Below, piece by piece: positions 56,485 through 64,000 of a stretch of 64,000 bases of DNA; within the stretch, counting starts at the first letter, position 1, and every line of letters starts with the position of its first letter. This DNA is from Lepisosteus oculatus. Its lineage: Eukaryota > Chordata > Actinopteri > Semionotiformes > Lepisosteidae. A model generated the notes under the pieces. That model searched no databases. It was not told the origin of the DNA and saw only the letters and a program-made list of their open reading frames with translations. The position numbers were made by a program, and so were the translations under genes. The DNA is taken from positions 4,352,501 to 4,416,500 of the forward strand of contig NC_090697.1 of assembly GCF_040954835.1 (NCBI RefSeq). The letters run 5' to 3'.

Positions 56485-57489
56485 ATGGAATTGTTAGAAT
56501 TTCAAGTAGCTGGATACTGTTTTGAATCTAATTCTTCCTGCCTGAAGGAAGTGCGATCTCCAGCTGTGTATGTGGTGATGTATATTTCTGCAGTGGCAGT
56601 GGTGATGCTGACAGTGTGTGGAAACCTGGTGGTGATCATCTCTATCTCTCACTTCAAGCAGCTCCACACACCAACTAACTTCCTCGTGCTCTCTCTGGCT
56701 GTGGCAGATTTTTTAGTAGGAGCAGCTGTGATGCCTTTCTGTTTAATTTTATTCATAGAAACCTGTTGGTATTTTGGAGAAACATTTTGCATACTTTATA
56801 ATATATCTGTTTTTTTTCTCACATCTGTTTCAATTAATAATGTTGCATGCATAGCTATTGACCGGTATTTTGCTGTGTGTTACCCTTTACTTTATTCTGC
56901 TAAAGTCACAGTTAATATAACATCCTCTGTCATATCACTTAATTGGCTGCTATCACTACTGTACAATTTGGCATTCATGTATTTTAATGGAAATATTGAT
57001 GGTGCTGAAAAACTGAACATTTGCCTTGGAGACTGTTTGTTTTTCATAACTAAAAGCTGGGTAATAATTGATTTATTATGTACATTGATATTGCCCTGTT
57101 CTGTAATGATAACATTATATTTCAAGATTTTTGTAGTTGCTCAAAAGCATGCACGAGCAATCAGCTCTGTTACAGAGCAGATGTGTTCAGCAGATAAAAT
57201 ATCTTCAACATCTGAAAGGAAAGCTGCAAAAACATTAGGAATATTAGTGATTGCATTTCTGCTCTGTTTGGTGCCGTATTATATATGCAGTCTCATTCTT
57301 AAAAATGTGGGCCGAACCTCTTTAGTACTTAGTGTTCTAGGTTGGTTGTTATATTTTAATTCTGCTATCAATCCTATCATTTATGCTTTGTTTTATCCCT
57401 GGTTCCAGAAGTCAGTTAAGCTGATTGTTACCCTCAAGATATTTAAAATAGAATCCTCCCTGATAAATGTGTTTTCTAAGGAAATTTAA
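56485..57489 (+). CDS. Trace amine-associated receptor (TAAR copy 6)
   Basis: A 334-residue intronless GPCR. The start is the ATG at 56485 (ATCAATGGAA context, as in copy 5); an upstream TTG at 56467 is in frame but not a credible vertebrate start. Landmarks: sequon NSS 16-18, N47, D75, C102, V109 at 3.32, DRY 126-128, W154, D196 (5.42), P204, Leu262 at 6.48 (FLLCLVPYY), and NSAINPIIY with FYPWFQKS. ICL3 is four residues shorter than in copy 5 (SADKISSTSERK). Gln220 replaces the Arg of the ARKHA motif at the end of TM5. The frame is intact and probably functional. It is closest to copy 5, with flanking homology on both sides. Confidence 0.95.
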   Translation: MELLEFQVAGYCFESNSSCLKEVRSPAVYVVMYISAVAVVMLTVCGNLVVIISISHFKQLHTPTNFLVLSLAVADFLVGAAVMPFCLILFIETCWYFGETFCILYNISVFFLTSVSINNVACIAIDRYFAVCYPLLYSAKVTVNITSSVISLNWLLSLLYNLAFMYFNGNIDGAEKLNICLGDCLFFITKSWVIIDLLCTLILPCSVMITLYFKIFVVAQKHARAISSVTEQMCSADKISSTSERKAAKTLGILVIAFLLCLVPYYICSLILKNVGRTSLVLSVLGWLLYFNSAINPIIYALFYPWFQKSVKLIVTLKIFKIESSLINVFSKEI

Positions 57490-59080
57490 ATCTACAGTTG
57501 TCCCATTACATAAGAAAATTAGAAAAAACGAATTATTTAATTCATTTAAAAAAGAAATCTGGAGGATTGCTTTTATCCTCTGCGTGTATCTTTAATGTCA
57601 GTGTAGATGACCACCTCCAAGAAGTGTAATAAAACCTGCTGATGGGCTGTTTTGACTGGAGTGTTAATATTTTTGTTGCATGATGATTTCTTTCTTTTAT
57701 TTCAATGTCTTCACGGAGGTGTTTATGTTTATTAGTATGAATAGAGGGTGAGGTGCTGGGATGACGTGTGTCACATGGGTACCCTGCAGCAACAGCTGAG
57801 TTTTTAATATCATTTTACTCATAAATACTGGATAGATGTTGATTTTGATTTTGCATTCTTAAACAATAGCATAAAAACAAGATAAATCAATTTTAAATGC
57901 AATGTTATGGTTTATTACATAATTAATTTTCCTTTAATTTAAAGTGTTTATTAGAACCTGTAGCTACAGCTGTGATTTAATTAGCTAATTAATACTAGTT
58001 GAACTTTTATTTCAAGCTGACATACTTAACAGCATGAAAACCTAAAATGATACATTTAATTACTAATTTTGCATTGCAAAAAAAATGTTTAAAATGTTTC
58101 CCACTATTTTTGTCTTCTTTTTTCATCCTGGTACTTTTTGCAAAAGTATTGTACTCACGAATTTGTTATGCAAAAAAATAAATCTGAAGTTCAACACTTC
58201 CATGATAAAAGCAAATATTAACAGTTGTAGAGAAAAGCAGCACATTGATATGCAGGTCCTATATTGCTTTACTTTTTTTCTGTGTTTTTAAAACATTTCA
58301 CCTCTTATAAGAAAACATTGAAAAAATGTAAACATTAATTTAGTTAAATATGCAAAATTGTTTAATAAGACAAATTTATTTGGATTTGAAAGTTTAATTA
58401 TGTGGTTCTAGAGTTTTTTTTTCTGTGTTTTTTAACTTTACTTTAGATTTTTATTACATTTTGTCAATGTAGCTCCTTTGGGACAAAAAGGATAATTTTA
58501 TGCAAGTTTACTAAGACAGGCAACTTAATAAATTTTAACAAGTCAATTAAAAGGTTATTTAAATATAAACAATGATGATTAAATAGTTTAGAACTGAAAT
58601 AATATTAATGCGTGAGGACCGTTTTATAGTTCTGCAGCTGCCTACTGTATAGTTGTCAGATCAATTTTATTTTAATAACTAAATATTTAGCACAAATTTC
58701 ATTTTTATTATGTTACATATTAAAAGTCCTCTGTAGGAGAAATACATTCGATAGTGGAGTGTATGAAGTCTTAATTATGAGATAAAAATCCTCTATACAG
58801 CTGTACCTTAATTGGGAGAAAAAAAGTCCTACATGTGTTTTATGTACAGTACAAGTGGGACAATATCCAATCAGGACACTGCTGTAGAAAGCTAACAAAC
58901 CTGGTTGAAGATTGTTTAAGTTAAAGCATGTTTATATTGCTATAGTGAAAAGCAAAGCTCACAAGCCTTTCTCCTAGGATGAACCTCCATAGTTGTACAC
59001 TAACATAACTTATTGTCCATGTGAAGAACAAACCAAAAGATCAATAATTGATTTCCTGCCAGAACCTGCTGGTTTTAATA
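57490..59080. other. 3' flank of copy 6, no gene
   Basis: AT-rich with no genes recognised. Part of the proximal flank (to about 57850) is paralogous to DNA after copy 5. Confidence 0.5.
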
Positions 59081-59209
59081 TTGTGGGGAATCGGTCGACT
59101 CGGAGTGCGGATGAGAGAGAATGAGCAGACAGAAGGCGAGCTGCAGCAGTAAGGAGAGGAACTTATTGCCCTTTTGTTTACAAAAGGTGCGCTCGTCGCT
59201 GCAGGTGGG

Positions 59210-59348
59210 GGATGGAAGGAGGAGCTCACAGCTGTGAGGTAACCTCTAGTATGCCACGAGGGAAAAGAGAGAAAATTCATTCATTCGTTCATTACCTGAA
59301 AAGCGCTTTGAGTGGAGTGTCCAGAAAAGCGCTATATAAGTGTAAGCA

Positions 59349-59404
<56 letters not shown>

Positions 59405-59405
59405 A
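59210..59405 (+). repeat. SINE tail ending in (ATT)n microsatellite
   Basis: CCTGAAAAGCGCTTTGAGTG, GAGTGTCCAGAAAAGCGC and TATATAAGTGTAAGC is the fish SINE/LINE 3' tail. About 18 ATT units follow (59349-59403). A frame through this stretch would encode poly-Leu and is not a gene. Confidence 0.85.
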
Positions 59406-59499
59406 ATGCATCGGGGTCCCCCCTTATATAGCTCTCCTGGAAGGGGAAACTCCTGCTAGGAAGGGGTCGAAGGGTGACGGCTAAGCGGAACACTACAAT

Positions 59500-59755
59500 G
59501 ATATATTATACAGGCAGGCCCCTTTTCAGGTCATAAAGGCCCATGGGGGAATGGGGGGCAAGGGCCACCATTTATCTTGACCATCTGACACTGGAAGTGG
59601 AGGTGATGTGGTCAGCATCACACTCCGGCCGGCCGGTACTCATTTGGAAAGCAGGCTGAGTGGACCTGCGAGCCGTCTAGAATGAAATTAGAGCAAGCTA
59701 CATCACTTGCCCCTACCTGGGATTGAACCCGGAACCTTCCGGTCAGGAATAATAT
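59500..59755 (-). repeat. tRNA-derived SINE, minus strand
   Basis: The reverse complement has GGTTCCGGGTTCAATCCCAG (box B, plus-strand 59713-59732) and then GGTAGGGGCAAGTGATG. The body ends in CCTGAAAAGGGGCCTGCCTG. The box B is intact, so the head is tRNA-derived. Confidence 0.6.
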
Positions 59756-59784
59756 ATATATAATATAATACATAATGTTATTGT

Positions 59785-59920
59785 TATTCCTTACACTTAC
59801 ATTTCACTCCACTCAAAGCATTTTACAGGTAATAGGGACTCCCCTCCACCACTACTAGTGTCCAGCCCCCACCTGGATGATGCGATGGCAGCCTGGGTGG
59901 CACGGTGCACCATGTGGTAG
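59785..59920 (-). repeat. SINE fragment
   Basis: CTTACACTTACATTTCACTC, CACTCAAAGCATTTTACAGG and CCCCCACCTGGATGATGCGA are the reverse complement of a fish SINE core and tail. Confidence 0.55.
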
Positions 59921-60021
59921 CTGTATCCAGAAACTGAGTCAGTGGAATCAAAAGAAGTCACCTAGCATTATTGAATCTCATTTAATTGCAATAGCTTTAA
60001 TCAACGGTCTTGATTGTTTCC

Positions 60022-60545
60022 CACTCATGCCTTTTTGGGGGGAGAACATGTCAAAATCCGATGCCCAAATAGGCTCAGATAAAGATCGCAAAATTGCTCA
60101 GTTGACACCCCAGATAGGGTTAGGGTTAGCATTCACGCACTACTTAGACAATTTTTAAGCTCAGCGCTGGATTTTGGGGCCCATGTTAGGTTTAGGATGG
60201 GTAGTTTTATATTTCTATCTGACTTTTTTTTTTCAGAAGCCCTCTGGGGCCTGGATGACATGGAGCACTGCATGTTGTTTGTATCCCAAACTGTGTCGTT
60301 CGGATCAGAAGTTGTAACCAAACGTTGTAGAATCTTATGCATTTGCAAGAGCTTTTATCAACACTCATACTTTTTTTGGGGGGGAATATTTTGAAATCTG
60401 ATGCCCGGAGGACTTCAGATATTGATTGAGAAATGGGTTATCTGACACCCCAGCTATGGTTACGGTTAGCATTCACACACCAAGTAGACCATTTTTTTAC
60501 GCTCAGCGCTGAATTTTGGGGCCCAAGTCAGCTTTAGGATGAGTG
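60022..60545 (+). repeat. Two tandem copies of a ~340-bp unit
   Basis: 60022-60205 and 60360-60545 share TTTTTGGGGGGA, GACACCCCAG, GTTAGCATTCAC, GCTCAGCGCTG and ATTTTGGGGCCCA in the same order and spacing. A third, inverted piece (GGGCCCCAAAATTCAAACTG) follows at 60611-60632. The repeat family was not recognised. Confidence 0.75.
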
Positions 60546-60659
60546 ATTTTTTTATCTTATCTTAATTTGTTTAAGGACTTTTTTGTGTCTTGATGGCGCT
60601 AAGTCTTGGGCCCCAAAATTCAAACTGACTTGGCCCCTTTTACAGTATGTTGACACTCC

Positions 60660-61480
60660 AGATAGGGTACATTGAGTTATTCATGGCATCCTTTACACAC
60701 AACGATTTTGCATCAAGAAAGCCTTTTTAGTTTCGCTTTTCTAGCTTTCTGATTCACCATAGAGAAGTTTACAAGATATATTTCACCCACAGCCACCCAT
60801 ACACTGAATATCTCCAAAACATTTTAAGACTTCTTATCTTAGACATTTCTTTTTTTCTTTTACTCTCCCTGTGAACTAGATAGATTGTTTAGTTTATGTA
60901 TTGAGCCTATAAATAGTGTTTGTAAATATTATTTTATTTGAACTTCCAATTTCATTGACATGTCCTACAGATTGTATAGCCTGAACATTTGCATTCATTT
61001 TTTTATATCTCAAAATTAATGCTAACTCTTTGCAACACGTTCTTCAACACATTATGAGAAATGAAAATCATTATCTTATTATTTTATGTTTGTATTTTTC
61101 TGTCATGTGTGTCATGTGTGAGCACTAAAGGTTAAGTGTGTTAAAGACAAATATAATGCTAGTGTGAATTTTCAAAATGTATTGTTTTAATTGTGAAAAT
61201 CTAGTCTGCAGTTTCTTACTTCACATTACTTTTGTGTGTTATTTGTTGTCATTACCTCATAAAATGTTATTTTTCCACACTCAGTAAATATAACTACAGT
61301 GGGCACCTTCAAGACAAATTTGATTTATTTATCTTCCTGTACAGTTTTCTGCTTATACCATCTCATTATCTGATTATATTTTCTTAATTTATCTACACAA
61401 CACTATAAAATTAATCATTCTTTATTTTGTTACAGTTCATTCTGATGTAAGGTCTGCTAAGGGCTGTTCACTTAGCTTCA
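60660..61480. other. Upstream flank of copy 7, no gene
   Basis: AT-rich. 61115-61285 matches the flank upstream of copy 5 (about 40970-41170) and the inverted block at 52230-52510. Confidence 0.5.
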
Positions 61481-61484
61481 TCAA

Positions 61485-61582
61485 GTAACCCCAGGACATT
61501 AGAGATTATTAGGATAAATAAACTGACATCAAATCCCATAAACAGCAGGAGGAGGAGTCAACAACCCTTGTGCTATAACTGT
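61485..61582 (+). promoter_or_regulatory. Conserved TAAR upstream block (copy 7)
   Basis: GTAACCCCAGGACATTAGAG, ATTATTAGGATAAATAAACT, AACAGCAGGAGGAGGAGTC and TATA-like GCTATAACT (61572-61580), about 160 bp before the ATG. Confidence 0.6.
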
Positions 61583-61737
61583 CACATCACCAAGTAATTT
61601 CCAGGTACTGCAAAGCAGACAATGTGGTATTGATGTTGTCTGTATTATTTTAAGTTTTATGATTTTATATATATAATACAAGCTTGAAATTTGAATTGAG
61701 TATCAGTACTGTCTAAATTTCAAGGTGACTCTGTTCA

Positions 61738-62754
61738 ATGGAACAGTCAGAAATACAAGCAGTTGGATACTGTTTTGAATCTAATTCTTCCTGCCTGAAG
61801 GAAGTGCGATCTACAGCTGTGTATGTGGTGATGTATATTTTTACAGTGGCTGTGGTGATGCTTACAGTGTGTGGAAACCTGGTGGTGATCATCTCTATCT
61901 CTCACTTCAAGCAGCTCCACACACCAACTAACTTCCTAATGCTCTCTCTGGCTGTGACAGATTTTCTAGTAGGAGCAGTTGTGATGCCTTTCAGTATAAT
62001 TTTATTAATAGAGACCTGTTGGTATTTTGGAGAAATGTTTTGCATCATTTATAAAATCTTGTTTTTTTTCCTCATTTCTGTTTCAATTGGTAATGTGGCA
62101 TACATAGCTATTGACCGCTATTTTGTTGTTTGTTACCCATTACTTTATTCTACTAAAGTCACAGTTAATGTTACAGCTGCTGTCATATTGCTTAATTGGC
62201 TGATATCACTACTGTACAATTTGGCCTTCATGTATTTTAATGGAAATATGGGTGGTACTGAAATGCTAAACTTTTGCCTTGGAGACTGTTTGCTCTTCAT
62301 AACTAAAAGCTGGGTAATCATTGATTTATTATGTACATTGATATTGCCCTGTTCTATAATGATAACACTGTATTTCAAGATTTTTGTAGTTGCTCGAAAG
62401 CATGCACATGCAATCAGCTCTGTTACAGAGCAAATGCGTTCAGCAAATGGAGGGAATAATAAAATTTCCACAAAATCTGAAAGGAAAGCTGCAAAAACAT
62501 TAGGAATATTAGTGTTTGCATTTCTGTTTTGTGTGGTACCATATTATATATGCAGTCTCACTCTTGAAAATGTGGACCAGACCTCATTAGTATTTAGTCT
62601 TCTGGGTTGGTTGTTATATTTTAATTCTGCTATAAATCCTATTATTTACGCTTTGTTTTATCCCTGGTTCCAGAAGTCTATTAAGCTGATTGTTACTTTT
62701 AAAATATTTAAAATAGAATCCTCCCTTATAAATGTGTTTTCTAAAGAGATTTAA
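61738..62754 (+). CDS. Trace amine-associated receptor (TAAR copy 7)
   Basis: A 338-residue intronless GPCR of the copy 2/5/6/7 subfamily. Landmarks: sequon NSS 16-18, N47, D75 (in VTDFLVG where the others have VADF), C102, DRY 126-128 followed by FVVCYP, W154, D196 (5.42), P204, SERKAAKTLG in ICL3, Val266 at 6.48 (FLFCVVPYY), and NSAINPIIY with FYPWFQKS. Position 3.32 is Phe109, the bulkiest substitution in the array, so this binding pocket should differ most in shape from that of its sisters. TM3 also has FFFLISVSIGN in place of FFLTSVSINN. The frame is intact. The start is the first ATG downstream of the promoter block and aligns with the other copies. Confidence 0.95.
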   Translation: MEQSEIQAVGYCFESNSSCLKEVRSTAVYVVMYIFTVAVVMLTVCGNLVVIISISHFKQLHTPTNFLMLSLAVTDFLVGAVVMPFSIILLIETCWYFGEMFCIIYKILFFFLISVSIGNVAYIAIDRYFVVCYPLLYSTKVTVNVTAAVILLNWLISLLYNLAFMYFNGNMGGTEMLNFCLGDCLLFITKSWVIIDLLCTLILPCSIMITLYFKIFVVARKHAHAISSVTEQMRSANGGNNKISTKSERKAAKTLGILVFAFLFCVVPYYICSLTLENVDQTSLVFSLLGWLLYFNSAINPIIYALFYPWFQKSIKLIVTFKIFKIESSLINVFSKEI

Positions 62755-63460
62755 ATATACAGTCTTCTCATTACATACTAAATATAAGAATTCATTTAAT
62801 GCTGAAATTGTTTATTGTTAAAGTTTTATACTTTTTATTTTATTTTATGTTATACTATATTAAATTTGTATTTAATATGTCTTTAAAAATCACTTAAACA
62901 TCCTCATCAAAGCAAATATAAATACCTTTTATGAAAAAAAAACTGGAGCATTGCTTTTGTGCTTGGTCCTTATCTTTAATGGCAGAGTAGTTTTGCTCTT
63001 TTTAGAAATATAATTAATCCTGCTGGTGGGAATGTTTTAACTGGAGTGTTATTGCTGTTTCACATGATTACTTTTTCTTTTACTTTTACTTTTATTGTAA
63101 TTTACGAAAAAAGGAGAACTAGCAGCTGCATCTGTGATTATTTTTGCTCATCGATACCTTTTATTTCAAATGTATATTCTTAATAGCATGAAAGCAACCT
63201 AAAACACATTTTTATATAACTTTGCTTTGTAAAAAATACATTAAAATGTTTTTCAAATATCTTGTACTTGTGAATTTGTTATGCAATGAAATGAGTCTTT
63301 TTGAAGTTTAAACCTTTCAAGCATTTTAAAAGCAGGGCTTATCAGTTGCAGGACATTATTGTCCAGTTCCTACACTGTTTTCTTTAATATCTTTTTTTCA
63401 CATTTCATCTATTGAAATGAACACCTCATCCTTCAGAATTTAATTATACATAGTAGCATT
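62755..63460. other. 3' flank of copy 7, no gene
   Basis: AT-rich DNA with some similarity to the flanks after copies 5 and 6. No coding region. Confidence 0.5.
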
Positions 63461-63461
63461 T

Positions 63462-64000
63462 TCGGATTCGGTAAGAGCAGACACAGTGACTCAGTCACTC
63501 GTTGAGTGAAAAACGACGCTTTTATTGAATTTCGGCACAGCCAGCCCCACACTCCCACGCCCACAGAGAGAGAGGGAGAATGAGCAGGCGCCAGAGAGAC
63601 AAGAGAGAGAGAGCAACACACTGGGGTCTATTCGGGTAGTTACACAGCGATAGTGTGGCAGTTGGGTACAAGTATAACAGAGGTGCGAAACCAGGGAACT
63701 ATTTACAAGAATGCAGGTGATCTTACCAAACTGTACGCCCGTTTTGCAGTGGGTCAGCTGCACTGGTCAGCAGCTTTCCTAGTCCCCGCCCTGACCACTA
63801 CTACTCCCGTCCTGCCCCTCGCTGCGTACCCCAGCCGGGCGCTCTTCGACTGCAGCACCTGACGAATGCACTAAAACTGCCCCGATCTGAGATGTCTGAC
63901 GTCCCACTGACATCGAATAGCCCGTCTACGTCCAGCACACAATCCTGCAGCCTCCGCGGCGCCCACTGTGTCAAGGTGGAGCCAGGCGGTCCACCCCCTC
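63462..64000. other. GC-rich terminal stretch, unassigned repeat
   Basis: Composition changes sharply from AT-rich to GC-rich at about 63460. The minus strand has an AATAAA-type signal near 63522, and GA-rich and CpG-containing DNA follows to the window edge. It looks like the edge of an inserted element, possibly an LTR-type one, but no diagnostic domain or terminal repeat is visible. Confidence 0.35.

Noticed and set aside
59212-59484. Open frame with a long poly-Leu run
   Set aside because: It is translation of the ATT microsatellite and SINE tail.
5563-59732. Functional tRNA genes at the several box A/box B sites
   Set aside because: None shows a complete cloverleaf with paired acceptor stem and normal anticodon arm; they lie in repeats.
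60112-60128. TAGGGTTAGGGTTAG, a possible interstitial telomere repeat
   Set aside because: Only about two units, and the stretch is part of a unit whose second copy reads differently there.
1-64000. CRISPR array, bacterial operon or phage-type system
   Set aside because: No regularly spaced direct repeats. Genes and repeats are clearly vertebrate.

Overview
The window reads as vertebrate DNA from a ray-finned fish, possibly a non-teleost lineage such as gar, sturgeon, bowfin or bichir. It is AT-rich and crowded with fish-type repeats: SINEs ending in a GCGCTATATAA-like tail, 5S-derived SINEs, Penelope-like elements, Tc1 and hAT transposons, and L1/Tx1-like and CR1/L2/Rex-like LINEs. The species cannot be fixed from the sequence alone.

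The host genes are a tandem array of seven intronless trace amine-associated receptor (TAAR) genes: one cut by the window start (1-677) and six complete ones at 11568-12587, 25520-26566, 36191-37222 (minus), 41525-42541, 56485-57489 and 61738-62754. All carry the TAAR TM7 signature (NSxxNPxIYxxFYPWFQK). In the six copies where TM3 is visible, the classical amine-binding Asp3.32 is replaced by Val, Ser or Phe. All seven keep an Asp at 5.42, the pattern known from the non-classical class III TAARs of teleosts. Two subfamilies are visible: copies 1 and 3 keep Trp6.48, while copies 2, 5, 6 and 7 have Leu or Val there. The inverted copy 4 is the most divergent.

Each complete gene has a conserved block of about 100 bp lying roughly 130-270 bp upstream of its ATG. 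It holds a CCNNAGG core (CCCNNGGG, an Olf-1/EBF-like site, in copy 2) and a TATA-like element, so it is probably the shared olfactory promoter. Duplication units include several hundred bases to more than 2 kb of flank. Two tracts, 65 bp in TM1-TM2 and 159 bp in TM5-TM6, look homogenised between copies.

The remaining sequence is repeats. A recurring, apparently non-autonomous family has ends reading CAGATGCAGCCATTCAAA flanked by TA, long inverted arms and embedded tRNA-like modules; I see ten ends. Around 16-24 kb lies a nest of elements: a Ty3/gypsy fossil, a hAT element with intact 8-bp target duplication, an L1/Tx1-like LINE with an inverted 5' part, and a Tc1 remnant. Penelope-like elements occur at 40-45 kb, and their tail repeats are scattered through the window. 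The tail carries a hammerhead-ribozyme-like core. Solo LTRs sit at 6236-6762 and 47017-47343.
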